DNA of 64,000 nt from an uncultured Lachnospiraceae bacterium (GCA_947626285.1 CANQRR010000006.1:1-64000), one strand, 5' to 3'; counted from the stretch's first letter, positions 42,116 to 51,505 are shown. Numbers and translations are program-made. Notes: a model not told the origin generated them from the letters alone.

Positions 42116-44158
42116 ATGAGCAAACCGAAATATTATATGACGACGGCGATCGCTTACACATCGGGCAAGCCGCACATCGGCAACACCTACGAGATCGTGC
42201 TCGCGGACAGCATTGCGCGCTTCCGCAGGGCGCAGGGCTACGACGTGTTTTTCCAGACCGGCACCGACGAACACGGTCAGAAGATTGAGCTGAAGGCTGC
42301 CGAGGCGGGCGTCACGCCGAAGGAGTTCGTGGACAATGTGGCAGGTGAGATCCGCCGCATCTGGGATCTGATGAACACGTCCTACGACAAATTCATCCGT
42401 ACGACCGATGCGGATCACGAGCGCCAGATCCAGAAGATGTTTAAGAAATTTTACGATCAGGGCGACATCTACAAAAGTGCGTACGAGGGGATGTACTGTA
42501 CGCCCTGTGAGTCCTTCTGGACTGAGTCTCAGCTCGTGGACGGCAAGTGCCCGGACTGCGGGCGCGAGGTGAAGCCCGCGAGGGAAGAAGCGTACTTCTT
42601 CAAGATGAGCAAGTATGCGGACCGCCTGATCGAGCACATCAACACGCACCCGGAATTCATTCAGCCGGTGTCGCGCAAGAATGAGATGATGAACAACTTC
42701 CTGCTCCCGGGCCTGCAGGACCTCTGCGTGTCCCGCACCTCGTTCAAGTGGGGCATCCCGGTGACTTTCGACGAGAAGCACGTCGTCTACGTCTGGCTGG
42801 ACGCGCTCTCGAACTACATCACCGGTATCGGCTACGACTGCGACGGAGAGAGCTCGGAGCAGTTCAAGAAAAACTGGCCGGCGGACCTGCATCTGATCGG
42901 CAAGGACATCATCCGCTTCCACACGATCTACTGGCCGATCTTCCTGATGGCGCTCGGGCTGCCGCTGCCGAAGCAGGTGTTCGGACACCCGTGGCTGCTG
43001 CAAGGCGACGGCAAGATGAGCAAGTCGAAAGGCAATGTGCTCTACGCGGATGATCTCGTGGACGTCTTCGGCGTGGACGCCGTGCGCTACTTCGTGCTGC
43101 ACGAGATGCCGTTCGACAACGACGGCGTGATCTCCTGGGAGCTGATGGTGGAGCGCGTGAATTCCGACCTTGCGAACACGCTGGGCAACCTCGTGAACCG
43201 CACGATCTCCATGACGAACAAATATTTCGGCGGCGTGGTGGAGAACCGCGGCGCGGCGGAACCGGTCGACGAGGAGCTGAAGGCGCTGGCGCTGGCGGTG
43301 CCGGGCACGGTGAGCAGGAAGATGGACGATCTGCGCGTCGCGGACGCGATCACCGAGATCTTCACATTGTTCAAGCGCTGCAATAAATATATTGACGAGA
43401 CGATGCCGTGGGCGCTCGCGAAGGACGAGACGAAGCAGGACCGCCTCGCGACCGTCCTCTACAACCTGACCGAATGCATCTCAATCGGCGCGTCTTTGCT
43501 CGAAGCGTTTATGCCGGAGACTTCAGAGAAGATCCTCGCGCAGCTGAACGCGCGCAAGCGTTCGCTTGACGAGATGGCGCAGTATGGCCTGTACGAATCC
43601 GGTATAAAGGTGACGGAAAAGCCGGAGATCCTCTTCGCGCGTCTCGATCTGAAGGAGGTTTTGGCGAAGGCGGAGGAGATCGCGAAGGCGCAGGCCGCGC
43701 AGAACGCGGCGGAGGAGGCTGCGAAAGGCGGCGCGGACGGACAGAAAAAGGACGCGGGTGCTGAAAAGTGCGCTTGCGATCATGCCGCGGATGCAGATGA
43801 GGCAGAGGCCGTAATTGACTTGGAGCCGAAGGCGGAGATCACTTACGACGACTTCGCGAAGCTGCAGTTCCAGGTGGGCGAGATCATCGCCTGCGAGGAG
43901 GTGCCGAAGTCGCGCAAGCTGCTCTGCTCACAGGTGAAGATCGGCAGCCAGGTGCGCCAGATCGTGTCTGGCATCAAGGCGCACTACACGGCGGAGGAGA
44001 TGGTCGGCAAGAAGGTTATGGTGCTGACGAACCTGAAGCCTGCCACGCTCGCGGGTGTGAAATCGGAAGGCATGATTCTCTGCGCGGAGGATGCGGACGG
44101 CAAACTTTCCCTGGTGGTGCCGGAGCGCGCGATGCCGGCCGGGGCGGAGATCTGCTGA
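42116..44158 (+). CDS. metG: Methionyl-tRNA synthetase
   Basis: A 680-residue class Ia synthetase. HIGN at 20-23 is the HIGH motif; KMSKS at 300-304; a zinc knuckle of four cysteines (C128, C131, C145, C148) gives the one-zinc form. The anticodon-binding helical domain follows (about 365-520), then an Ala/Glu/Lys-rich linker (about 520-570), and a C-terminal EMAP/Trbp111-type tRNA-binding domain (ITYDDFAKLQFQVGEI to the end) that dimerises the enzyme. AAGGAGG precedes the ATG. It diverges from the DUF885 gene. A terminator in its leader suggests regulation by attenuation. Confidence 0.97.
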   Translation: MSKPKYYMTTAIAYTSGKPHIGNTYEIVLADSIARFRRAQGYDVFFQTGTDEHGQKIELKAAEAGVTPKEFVDNVAGEIRRIWDLMNTSYDKFIRTTDADHERQIQKMFKKFYDQGDIYKSAYEGMYCTPCESFWTESQLVDGKCPDCGREVKPAREEAYFFKMSKYADRLIEHINTHPEFIQPVSRKNEMMNNFLLPGLQDLCVSRTSFKWGIPVTFDEKHVVYVWLDALSNYITGIGYDCDGESSEQFKKNWPADLHLIGKDIIRFHTIYWPIFLMALGLPLPKQVFGHPWLLQGDGKMSKSKGNVLYADDLVDVFGVDAVRYFVLHEMPFDNDGVISWELMVERVNSDLANTLGNLVNRTISMTNKYFGGVVENRGAAEPVDEELKALALAVPGTVSRKMDDLRVADAITEIFTLFKRCNKYIDETMPWALAKDETKQDRLATVLYNLTECISIGASLLEAFMPETSEKILAQLNARKRSLDEMAQYGLYESGIKVTEKPEILFARLDLKEVLAKAEEIAKAQAAQNAAEEAAKGGADGQKKDAGAEKCACDHAADADEAEAVIDLEPKAEITYDDFAKLQFQVGEIIACEEVPKSRKLLCSQVKIGSQVRQIVSGIKAHYTAEEMVGKKVMVLTNLKPATLAGVKSEGMILCAEDADGKLSLVVPERAMPAGAEIC

Positions 44159-44256
44159 GTCCATGTTCCTTTCACATGGAATGCGCGGTTCGGGTGTGTA
44201 CGCGACTGCGATGCAATGAATCCTATATACAAACGCATCGAATGGAGCTGATCCGT

Positions 44257-45615
44257 ATGGACAGAAATGAAGTTCAATATAAGAAAATGACAGAACAGCC
44301 GGTCTCCCGGCTGATTCTGTCTCTCGCGGTGCCGACGATCATCAGCATGATGGTCACCGGCATTTATAATACCGCGGATACATACTTTGTATCGCAGCTC
44401 GGGACCAGCGCGTCCGGAGCGGTGGGAATCGTGATGTCCCTGATGGGCCTGATCCAGTCGTCCGGTTTTTTGATCGGTATGGGCGCCGGGAGCTGGATGT
44501 CGCGGCTTCTGGGCGAAAAGAAAGATCAGGAGGCGTCCCAGGTGGCGGCCAGCGGTTTCTACTGTTCGCTCGTCTTCGGCCTGCTGATCGCGGTGCTCGG
44601 AACGGTCTTTCTGCATCCCATCGTAAAGCTGCTGGGCGCAACAGAGACGATACAGCCTTACGCGATGGATTACGCGCGGTATATCCTGTACGCCGCGCCG
44701 TTTCTGATTGCTTCGCTGACCCTGAACAAGATGCTGTGCGCGGAGGGCAAGGCGCGGTTTGCGATGATTGGGATCGCATCAGGCGGCATTCTGAACATCA
44801 TACTCGATCCGATCTTTATCTTTACGTTTCATCTGGGGATCGCCGGGGCTGCGATCGCCACGGCGCTGAGCCAGGTCTTCGGATTTCTGGTGCTTCTGTA
44901 CATGTTCGTGAGCGGACGGACGATTGCGAAGTTGGGGATCCGCTTTGCGGCGCGGACTCCGCGGCGCTATGTGCAGATCATGAAGTTCGGACTGCCGTCG
45001 TTTTTCCGGCAGGGACTTGCCAGCGTGGCGATGATCGCGCTGAACATACAGGCCGCGCAGTATGGGGACGCGGCGGTGTCCGCGATGGCGATCGTGGGAA
45101 AGGTATTCATGCTGATCTTCTCGGCGGTCATCGGTTTCGGGCAGGGCTATCAGCCTGTGGCCGGGTACAACTACGGCGCGAAGATCTACGACCGCGTGAA
45201 ACGGGCGTTTCTTTTCATGACCTGCGGGGCGACGGCTTTCATAGCCGTGGCCGCCGTGGCCGGTTATCTGACTGCGCCGCAGATCATACGGCTGTTTATC
45301 GACAGCGACCCGGAGGTCATCCGCATCGGCACGGCGACCATGCGCCTGCAATGTCTCGCGCTGCCGCTGCAGCCGCTGACGGTCTGCTGTAATATGACGT
45401 TTCAGAGCCTTGGGAAGTCTGCTGTCGCCACATTCCTGGCTTCGGCGAGGCAGGGCTATGTGTTCCTGCCGCTGATCCTTCTCCTGCCGCGGCTGATCGG
45501 GCTGCCCGGCGTGGAGCTGGCGCAGCCGATCGCGGACGCAGTCACGTTTTTTATCTGCATCCCGTTCGTGGTGTCGTTCTTCAGGGAGTTGAACAAAAAC
45601 GGCGCCCAAGCTTGA
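44257..45615 (+). CDS. MATE family efflux transporter
   Basis: A 452-residue, twelve-helix MATE protein. LILSLAVPTIISMMVTGIYN followed by TADTYFVSQLGTSASGAVGI is the typical first-helix region, and GMGAGSWMSRLLGEKKDQEA follows. I start it at 44257, where GGAG lies 9 bases upstream; the frame extends to 44176 without support. It starts 99 bases after metG and could be co-transcribed with it. It differs clearly from the MATE gene at 6240 in sequence. Substrate unknown. It has the GFGQGYQPVAGYNYGA motif common in DinF/NorM-like MATE proteins of Firmicutes. Confidence 0.93.
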   Translation: MDRNEVQYKKMTEQPVSRLILSLAVPTIISMMVTGIYNTADTYFVSQLGTSASGAVGIVMSLMGLIQSSGFLIGMGAGSWMSRLLGEKKDQEASQVAASGFYCSLVFGLLIAVLGTVFLHPIVKLLGATETIQPYAMDYARYILYAAPFLIASLTLNKMLCAEGKARFAMIGIASGGILNIILDPIFIFTFHLGIAGAAIATALSQVFGFLVLLYMFVSGRTIAKLGIRFAARTPRRYVQIMKFGLPSFFRQGLASVAMIALNIQAAQYGDAAVSAMAIVGKVFMLIFSAVIGFGQGYQPVAGYNYGAKIYDRVKRAFLFMTCGATAFIAVAAVAGYLTAPQIIRLFIDSDPEVIRIGTATMRLQCLALPLQPLTVCCNMTFQSLGKSAVATFLASARQGYVFLPLILLLPRLIGLPGVELAQPIADAVTFFICIPFVVSFFRELNKNGAQA

Positions 45616-45724
45616 CACTATGCGGGATATTTCCTAAAATGAATCGGGAATTTGCCGCTTATAAAAACAGATAGATTTGAGGTCTCAGGACAAAAATTTG
45701 ATCGAAGGAGGAACAGAAAACAGT

Positions 45725-47134
45725 ATGGAACGGAAAAATGCATGGACGACTTACAGTGAGGAGCAGCTTCTGGAGCTTAGGAAGCTCACAGACGCCTACA
45801 AGGCGTTTCTGGACGCCGGAAAGACGGAGCGCGAGTGCGTGAAGGAGGCTGTGAAGCTCGCCGAGGCGCAGGGCTATGTGCGCATTGACAAAGCGCGGAA
45901 GGACGGAAAGAAGCTTACGGCGGGAGATAAGGTCTACGCAGTGTGTATGGGGAAAATGATGGCGCTGTTCCACATCGGCGAGAAGCCGCTCGAGGAGGGT
46001 ATGCGCATCCTCGGGGCGCACGTCGACTCTCCGCGCCTGGATCTGAAGCAGAACCCGCTGTATGAGGACACGGATCTGGCGTATCTGGACACGCATTATT
46101 ACGGCGGCGTGAAGAAATATCAGTGGGTGACGATCCCGCTCGCGATCCACGGCGTCGTCGCGAAGAAGGACGGAACTCTGGTCGACGTCTGCATCGGTGA
46201 GAAGGAAGACGACCCGGTCGTCTTCGTCTCGGATCTTCTGATCCACCTTGCCGGGGAGCAGTTGGAGAAGAAGGCGCGCCTCGTCATTGAGGGTGAGAAT
46301 CTCGATATCCTGATCGGGAGCCGTCCGGCTCCGGAAAAGGACGGAAAAGCGGAGGAAGAGGAGAAGAAGCAGAAGGAGGCCGTGAAGGCAAATATTCTGG
46401 CGATCCTCGAGGAGAAATATGGGATGGAAGAGGAGGATTTCCTCTCCGCGGAGCTGGAGATCGTCCCGGCGGACAAGGCAAGGGATTGCGGACTTGACCG
46501 CAGCATGATTCTCTCCTATGGGCAGGACGACCGCGTCTGCGCGTACACTTCGCTCGCGGCGCAGCTCGACACGCAGACGCAGGCGTACACCTGTTGCTGT
46601 CTGCTCGTGGACAAGGAGGAGATCGGCAGCGTCGGCGCGACCGGGATGCAGTCCAGATTCTTTGAGAACACGGTGGCGGAGCTCATGGAGCTTACCGGGG
46701 CATACAGCGAGCTTGGGCTGCGCAGGTGCTTGAGTTCCTGCCGCATGCTCTCGTCGGACGTGAGCGCGGCGTTTGATCCGCTGTACGCGTCCTATTTTGA
46801 GAAGCGCAACAGCGCATACTTTGGCAAGGGTCTGGTGTTCAACAAATACACCGGCTCCCGCGGAAAGAGCGGAAGCAACGACGCGAACGCGGAGTATATG
46901 GCGAAGATCCGCGCGATCTTCGACCGGCACGGGGTAGCGTTCCAGACCGCGGAGCTCGGCAAGGTGGACGTCGGCGGCGGCGGAACGATTGCGTACATCT
47001 CCGCGCTGTACGGGATGGAGGTCATTGACAGCGGCGTCGCGGTGCTGAACATGCACGCGCCGATGGAGGTCACGAGCAAAGCGGACGTCTACGAGGCGTA
47101 CCGCGGTTACAAGGCGTTTTTACAGGAAGCATAG
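45725..47134 (+). CDS. M18 family aminopeptidase
   Basis: A 469-residue cytoplasmic zinc aminopeptidase of the M18 (aspartyl aminopeptidase) family. The metal-binding motif GAHVDSPRLDL, the catalytic VDKEEIGSVGATGMQS and the late VGGGGTIAYISALYGMEVID and MHAPMEVTSKADVYEAYRGY are all present. It releases N-terminal residues, usually acidic, and forms large tetrahedral or dodecameric particles in the family. I start it at 45725; the AAGGAGGA site is 13-20 bases upstream, longer than ideal. An acidic Glu/Lys-rich insert (near 46340-46380) is present in the middle. Single-gene unit. Confidence 0.92.
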   Translation: MERKNAWTTYSEEQLLELRKLTDAYKAFLDAGKTERECVKEAVKLAEAQGYVRIDKARKDGKKLTAGDKVYAVCMGKMMALFHIGEKPLEEGMRILGAHVDSPRLDLKQNPLYEDTDLAYLDTHYYGGVKKYQWVTIPLAIHGVVAKKDGTLVDVCIGEKEDDPVVFVSDLLIHLAGEQLEKKARLVIEGENLDILIGSRPAPEKDGKAEEEEKKQKEAVKANILAILEEKYGMEEEDFLSAELEIVPADKARDCGLDRSMILSYGQDDRVCAYTSLAAQLDTQTQAYTCCCLLVDKEEIGSVGATGMQSRFFENTVAELMELTGAYSELGLRRCLSSCRMLSSDVSAAFDPLYASYFEKRNSAYFGKGLVFNKYTGSRGKSGSNDANAEYMAKIRAIFDRHGVAFQTAELGKVDVGGGGTIAYISALYGMEVIDSGVAVLNMHAPMEVTSKADVYEAYRGYKAFLQEA

Positions 47135-47194
47135 TATATCCGGAAGAAGCCGCAAGGTTAGTTAAGGCAACATAAAGTTAGTCTGTGTTACATC

Positions 47195-47223
47195 TTGACA
47201 AGAACTCGGGCAGCTGATATTCT
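47195..47223 (+). promoter_or_regulatory. Promoter of the NiCo-riboswitch/CDF transcript
   Basis: TTGACA at 47195-47200, 17-base spacer, TATTCT at 47218-47223, giving a start near 47230 and a leader of about 170 bases. Confidence 0.75.
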
Positions 47224-47260
47224 TTTAGAAATATTTGTGTTGCATTATGACTACAGTATA

Positions 47261-47338
47261 AACTGAGCAGGCAAACGGCAGGAGCCGTCTGGCCGGGTCT
47301 TCACGGACAGTGGATGAGAGAGCATCTGCGGGACAGTA
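47261..47338 (+). ncRNA. NiCo (czcD) riboswitch aptamer
   Basis: The conserved blocks ACTGAGCAGGCAA (47262-47274), GGCCGGG (47291-47297), ACAG (47307-47310) and GGGACAGT (47330-47337) occur in the order and spacing of the NiCo class. P1 is ACTG/CAGT, P2 is ACGGC/GCCGT around AGGA, and P4 pairs GTGGATG with CATCTGC (two G-T). The class binds Co2+ and Ni2+ and turns on exporters. The next gene is a cation exporter. Confidence 0.88.
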
Positions 47339-47368
47339 AATGATGAGTGTTCCGCAGATGCTTTTTAT
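47321..47368 (+). terminator. Riboswitch-controlled terminator
   Basis: AGCATCTGCGG (47321-47331) pairs with CCGCAGATGCT (47352-47362) and is followed by T5. The 5' arm overlaps the aptamer's P4 3' strand and GGGACAG, so ligand binding should prevent termination. Confidence 0.88.
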
Positions 47369-47398
47369 TTCATATGATACAGAGACAAGGGGATCGGT

Positions 47399-48301
47399 AT
47401 GGGGAAGTTAAGAGTGAAGGAAAAGAATATCAGCGCGATGGAGCAGACGGCCATGCGCGTGTCGAGACTCAGCATCGCGGTGAATCTGCTGCTCTCTGTC
47501 GCGAAGCTGGCGGCCGGGATCCTAGCATCCTCCGGCGCGATGATCTCCGACGCGGTCCACTCCGCTTCGGATGTGTTCAGCACGATCCTTGTCATGGTGG
47601 GGATCCGCCTTTCGGGAAAGGAGGCGGACCGGGAGCATCCGTACGGGCATGAACGCATGGAGTGTGTCGCGGCGATCCTGCTCGCGGCGGTGCTCGCGGT
47701 CACCGGCTGGGAGATTGGGCTGTCCGGACTTAAGAAGATCATAGCCGGACATTATGAGGAGATTGCGATTCCCGGCGTTCTGGCGCTGGCGGCGGCTGTG
47801 GTCTCTGTCGTGGTCAAAGAGGGGATGTACTGGTACACGCGGTTTTACGCGAAGAAGATTAACTCTTCCGCGCTCATGGCGGACGCCTGGCATCACCGCT
47901 CCGACTCGCTCTCGTCAGTCGGCGCGTTTGTCGGCATTCTTTGCGCGCGCCTGGGATTTCCGGTGATGGACCCGATCGCGAGCGTTGTGATCTGTCTGTT
48001 CATCTTGAAGGCGGCGTACGATATCTTCCGGGACGCAATCGACAAGATGCTGGACACGGCCTGCGATCCGGAGCTGGAGGCGCAGCTGCGGGAGTTTGTG
48101 CTGAGACAGCAGGGCGTGCAGGGCGTCGATCTGCTGCGCACGAGGACATTCGGCAGCAGGATCTACGTGGACGTCGACATCACAGCAGACGGGAACATGA
48201 CGCTGCGCGAGGCGCACGGGATCGCGGAGCGCGTGCACGAGGGGATTGAGAAGGAGTTCGATCAGGTGAAGCACATCATGGTACATGTGAACCCGTGCTG
48301 A
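47399..48301 (+). CDS. Cation diffusion facilitator, cobalt/nickel exporter
   Basis: A 300-residue CDF transporter with six transmembrane helices and a C-terminal cytoplasmic domain. The metal site motifs are SGAMISDAVHSASDVFSTIL in helix II and ALMADAWHHRSDSLSSVGAF in helix V (HxxxD form on both sides, with D-x3-H in the first). YGHERMECVAAILLA follows helix II. The C-terminal domain is FGSRIYVDVDITADGNMTLR, and LREAHGIAERVHEGIEKEF follows. The NiCo riboswitch and its terminator upstream point to Co2+ and Ni2+ as the substrates exported, rather than zinc or manganese. AAGGGG precedes the ATG. Confidence 0.94.
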   Translation: MGKLRVKEKNISAMEQTAMRVSRLSIAVNLLLSVAKLAAGILASSGAMISDAVHSASDVFSTILVMVGIRLSGKEADREHPYGHERMECVAAILLAAVLAVTGWEIGLSGLKKIIAGHYEEIAIPGVLALAAAVVSVVVKEGMYWYTRFYAKKINSSALMADAWHHRSDSLSSVGAFVGILCARLGFPVMDPIASVVICLFILKAAYDIFRDAIDKMLDTACDPELEAQLREFVLRQQGVQGVDLLRTRTFGSRIYVDVDITADGNMTLREAHGIAERVHEGIEKEFDQVKHIMVHVNPC

Positions 48302-48408
48302 GACGAAGAGACTCCGGAGCTTCGCGCACAGTGCGCCTGGTGCGGATCCTTTTTAAGGGACAGGAAATGAATTTGTAACAAAAAGTAAGAAACCGCAGGC
48401 ATGGACAA

Positions 48409-48439
48409 TTGCATGTTCGACCCGGGATTTTCATATAGT
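48409..48439 (+). promoter_or_regulatory. Promoter of the degenerate CE4 gene
   Basis: TTGCAT at 48409-48414 and TATAGT at 48434-48439 with a 19-base spacer, longer than usual. Confidence 0.5.
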
Positions 48440-48470
48440 TTAGGTAAGAACACCCGGGGCGGATCTGAAC

Positions 48471-49208
48471 ATGATGGAGAAAGAAATTTATTTTGCGTGG
48501 TACCGTTTGAGGGGACTGGGCCTGGTGTGCTTGTGTTCCTTCGTATTTTTTTTCGGAGCGTATCTGGCGAACCAAAGAAGCATCGCGGTGAGCGGGCCGG
48601 CGGGCGCGCAGACCATGCCGGTCGACTGCGTAAAACGTGACGACAACAAACTGGCGTTGAGCTTTGACGTGACGGGAGGATGCGGCAGCGTGCAGGTGCT
48701 TTTGAATATTCTGGAGAAATATGGGGCGAAGGCGACGTTTTTCGTGACGGAGAGTTGGATGGACGCGCATCCGGAGGAGGCGAAGCGCATCGTGAGCGAC
48801 GGGCACGACCTCGGATGCCGCGGTACGGATCGCGAGAGTATGGCGGGCCTGCCGAAAGAGGAGATGAAAAAGACTTTGCGCTCAGCTCAGGACAGGGCGA
48901 AAGCGCTGACCGGAGCCAGGATGGGTCTGTTTCGCGCGCCGTACGGGGAGTACGACAGCGCGCTGATCGGGGCGGCGACTGCCGAAGGGCTCCTGCCCGT
49001 CCGCTGGAGCGTGGACTCGGAGGACTGGAAGGATTACGGGGTCGAATCCATCGTAAAGAAGGTGACGGAACATCCGGATCTGGGCGCCGGAGCGATCATC
49101 CGGATGCATGGCGGCGCCAGCCACACGGCCCATGCGCTGGAGTCGATCGTTACAAAACTCCAGGCGCAAGGCTATGAGCTGACGCCGGTCTCAAAGCTGG
49201 TCAAATAA
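48471..49208 (+). CDS. PdaB-like polysaccharide deacetylase homologue, metal site lost
   Basis: A 245-residue NodB-fold protein with an N-terminal transmembrane segment (about 15-33). The first motif reads LSFDVTGGCG (65-70) where active CE4 enzymes have FDDGP; the second reads LGCRGTDR (114-121) where GNHxxxH is expected, so two histidine ligands and one aspartate are missing. FRAPYGEYD and IIRMHGG remain. The closest relative in form is PdaB/YlxY of spore formers. No deacetylase activity is predicted; a binding or signalling role is possible. The start may be 48471 or 48474. It ends 16 bases before the convergent DUF5722 gene. Confidence 0.8.
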   Translation: MMEKEIYFAWYRLRGLGLVCLCSFVFFFGAYLANQRSIAVSGPAGAQTMPVDCVKRDDNKLALSFDVTGGCGSVQVLLNILEKYGAKATFFVTESWMDAHPEEAKRIVSDGHDLGCRGTDRESMAGLPKEEMKKTLRSAQDRAKALTGARMGLFRAPYGEYDSALIGAATAEGLLPVRWSVDSEDWKDYGVESIVKKVTEHPDLGAGAIIRMHGGASHTAHALESIVTKLQAQGYELTPVSKLVK

Positions 49209-49223
49209 TATTTGCGTTTCTTT

Positions 49224-51344
49224 TTAATTTCCGCGCACCGGGTAGTTCATGCGCAGATAGGCATCTTTTTTCCAGCCGCCGCTTACCGGGGATACGAGAA
49301 CCTGGATCTTCTTCACGGATTTCCGGTATTTCCAGTTCGCAAGCGAGACGCCGAGATTTATCGCGCTGTCGCACGGGACGACGTAGCTGCACTCAAGGAT
49401 GTGCTTGCCGCTGTAGAAATGTACGCTGACCTGCGCCATCCCTGCGTCCGCTCCGTGCAGATACAGCGTCGTGTAGAAACAGGGATGATCCGTAAACTTT
49501 ATCTTACTGCCGAATGACTGGGAGAAACCCCAGAGGCTGTTGCGGTTTCTGCTGCTGTTGTGGTTTACGGTAAGGCTCGCCGCGTCGCCTGTGCTGGACG
49601 AGACGGCGCCGTAAGCGCCCCAGTTCCGGGCGAGGTCAGCCGCTTGCTGATAGGCGGCGACAGGCACCAGCTGGCCGGACGCAAAGGTGTATTTTTCATA
49701 CAGTTTTTTCTTGAATCCGGGGATTACCTTTTTCCATTTGCTGATGCCGATAACGGCGCGCGCGTCGGCGGTGATGCTGTTTCCGAGGTTGGTATCCATG
49801 TACTTGAATACCTGCCAGGAGTCCTTCTTTGTGTTGGCCCATTCGGGAAGACTGCTGGAGGGATCGGTCGTCCAGAGCCCGAGATTGAGTCCCTGGTCGA
49901 TCTCCACCTGATGGTCGACATGACGGTTCATGATAAAGGAGTCGATCATGCTGTTTGCCTCTGTCAGATAATAGCTGTAGGCGATCGCGGCCGACTGTTC
50001 TTTCTGGGCGTCGGCTCCGGAGGAGCGCACGGAAGTATACCCCTGCTCGGAGAGGATGATGCGCGTCTTGGATCCATAGTTTTTCTTGATAAAGGAAGTC
50101 AGGACGCTGATGTTTTTCATGCTGATGACAGGAGAGGACAGCGCCTGTTTCGCCTGCCCGTTCACATCCGCCCAGAAGCGCGGCTCCGTCAGAGGAGAGC
50201 CGTAGGGGTGGAACGCCAGGTTCCAGTTGATGTTGCCCTGCTTCTTGAGCTGGGAGGCAAAGGTCGTCAGCATCTCGCGGGATGTGAAGCTCCCGCCCAC
50301 GCGGGTGTTCCACAGGTGGTCGAGCGAGATGTAGACGCGGGCGTTGGAGTAGATGCTCGTCATTGTGTTGTATGTCATGCGGAACGCGTCCGCGTAGACC
50401 TGGGCGTACTGCTTCAGAGACAGTGCCCCGGCGTAGTTGTAGACGCTGTAATTGTTGACCTCGTTTCCGACGATCCAGTTGACAATGCGGCCGTGCTCCG
50501 CCGCATCGGAGCCGTACCGTGTTCCAAGGAAGGAGAGCGTCGCCTGCAGTTCTTCCCTTGCGGAAGCATTCGCCGTGTTCCACGCGTAGAAGCTGTGACC
50601 AGCAACGCACCCCGACGGATAGATCAGGGATTTGAGATCGTCGCGCCAGCCCAGCAGAAGAATCGCGCTCACCGTGACGTTGTTCTCCTTCAGCGCGGTC
50701 AGCTGAGCGTCGTAGCTGTTGACGAGCGCCTTGCGGAACCAGTAGGTCTTCCCGTGGTAGTCATACGGGTAGGAGAAGGTGTTGTTCTGCTCGGCGGGGG
50801 ACGAGATCAGCTCGGAAAATACGATATTCATCGCGGAATGCTGAATGTTCAGATCGATCGCGTCCTCGAGCATATTGGCGCTCACCTGCAGTCCCTTCTT
50901 GGAGACTGCCTTCGGAAACGCGTATTTGTACTTCGCGGCCTTTTTGGGATTGGATATGTAGCGCGCGTTGCTGACGATCTTGTACGCGCCGCCTTTCTTT
51001 TCCGCGATTACGAAACGGGAGTACAGAAGGGTGGACTCCGTCGCGTTGCCCAGCTTGACGGAGAAGTTCATCTTCTTCGCCTTTTTCGCGGAGGCAAGAG
51101 GCACGGTGCCCGGCCCGATCCCGGAGTCGGAAAAAGAGAGCGCGAACAGATAGCATTTCTGGCCGCTGATCTTTTTGGTGTTGGAAACAGAAGCTTTGAC
51201 CTTGACCTTGTTGGCCTTCGCCAGACTGCAGCTGGTGATCTTGGCGGGTTTGTCGGCCGCCAGAGCGGAGACAGGCGTCAGCGCCAGGGCCAGCAGGAAA
51301 AAGACAGACAGAAAGAACCCTTGGTATTTCTTTGTGAATCGCAT
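49224..51344 (-). CDS. Secreted DUF5722 domain protein, glycosidase-like
   Basis: A 706-residue secreted protein with a signal peptide (about 1-29, ending SALAADK). A beta-rich region (about 30-140) precedes a DUF5722 domain that looks like a TIM barrel. ILLLGWRDDLKSLIYPSGCV, VNWIVGNEVNNYSVYNYAGA (candidate acid/base Glu) and RIILSEQGYTSVRS (candidate nucleophile Glu) fit a retaining clan-A glycosidase arrangement, but no activity is established for this family as far as I know. The last 130 residues are beta-sandwich-like. I start it at 51344, after an AGGGGGGG site; the frame extends to 51479 without support. No terminator is obvious at its 3' end. Confidence 0.8.
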   Translation of the reverse strand: MRFTKKYQGFFLSVFFLLALALTPVSALAADKPAKITSCSLAKANKVKVKASVSNTKKISGQKCYLFALSFSDSGIGPGTVPLASAKKAKKMNFSVKLGNATESTLLYSRFVIAEKKGGAYKIVSNARYISNPKKAAKYKYAFPKAVSKKGLQVSANMLEDAIDLNIQHSAMNIVFSELISSPAEQNNTFSYPYDYHGKTYWFRKALVNSYDAQLTALKENNVTVSAILLLGWRDDLKSLIYPSGCVAGHSFYAWNTANASAREELQATLSFLGTRYGSDAAEHGRIVNWIVGNEVNNYSVYNYAGALSLKQYAQVYADAFRMTYNTMTSIYSNARVYISLDHLWNTRVGGSFTSREMLTTFASQLKKQGNINWNLAFHPYGSPLTEPRFWADVNGQAKQALSSPVISMKNISVLTSFIKKNYGSKTRIILSEQGYTSVRSSGADAQKEQSAAIAYSYYLTEANSMIDSFIMNRHVDHQVEIDQGLNLGLWTTDPSSSLPEWANTKKDSWQVFKYMDTNLGNSITADARAVIGISKWKKVIPGFKKKLYEKYTFASGQLVPVAAYQQAADLARNWGAYGAVSSSTGDAASLTVNHNSSRNRNSLWGFSQSFGSKIKFTDHPCFYTTLYLHGADAGMAQVSVHFYSGKHILECSYVVPCDSAINLGVSLANWKYRKSVKKIQVLVSPVSGGWKKDAYLRMNYPVRGN

Positions 51345-51428
51345 AATAACCCCCCCTAAACATTTATCCCCTGAGTAATTGCATAACTTTATTCTAGCAT
51401 TGTTTCCGGTTTCTGTAAATGGAGAAAC

Positions 51429-51457
51429 TTGCAGAAAGAAAAAAGTTATGTTATGAT
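51429..51457 (+). promoter_or_regulatory. Citrate synthase promoter
   Basis: TTGCAG at 51429-51434, 17-base spacer, TATGAT at 51452-51457. Confidence 0.65.
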
Positions 51458-51505
51458 TTAATCTACTTATAACGGACAACTGTGAAGAAAAAAGGAGGCT
51501 GCTGA

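Noticed and set aside
49560-51359. Long plus-strand open frame opposite the DUF5722 gene
   Set aside because: Antisense shadow; the minus-strand gene has a signal peptide, ribosome-binding site and a domain pattern.
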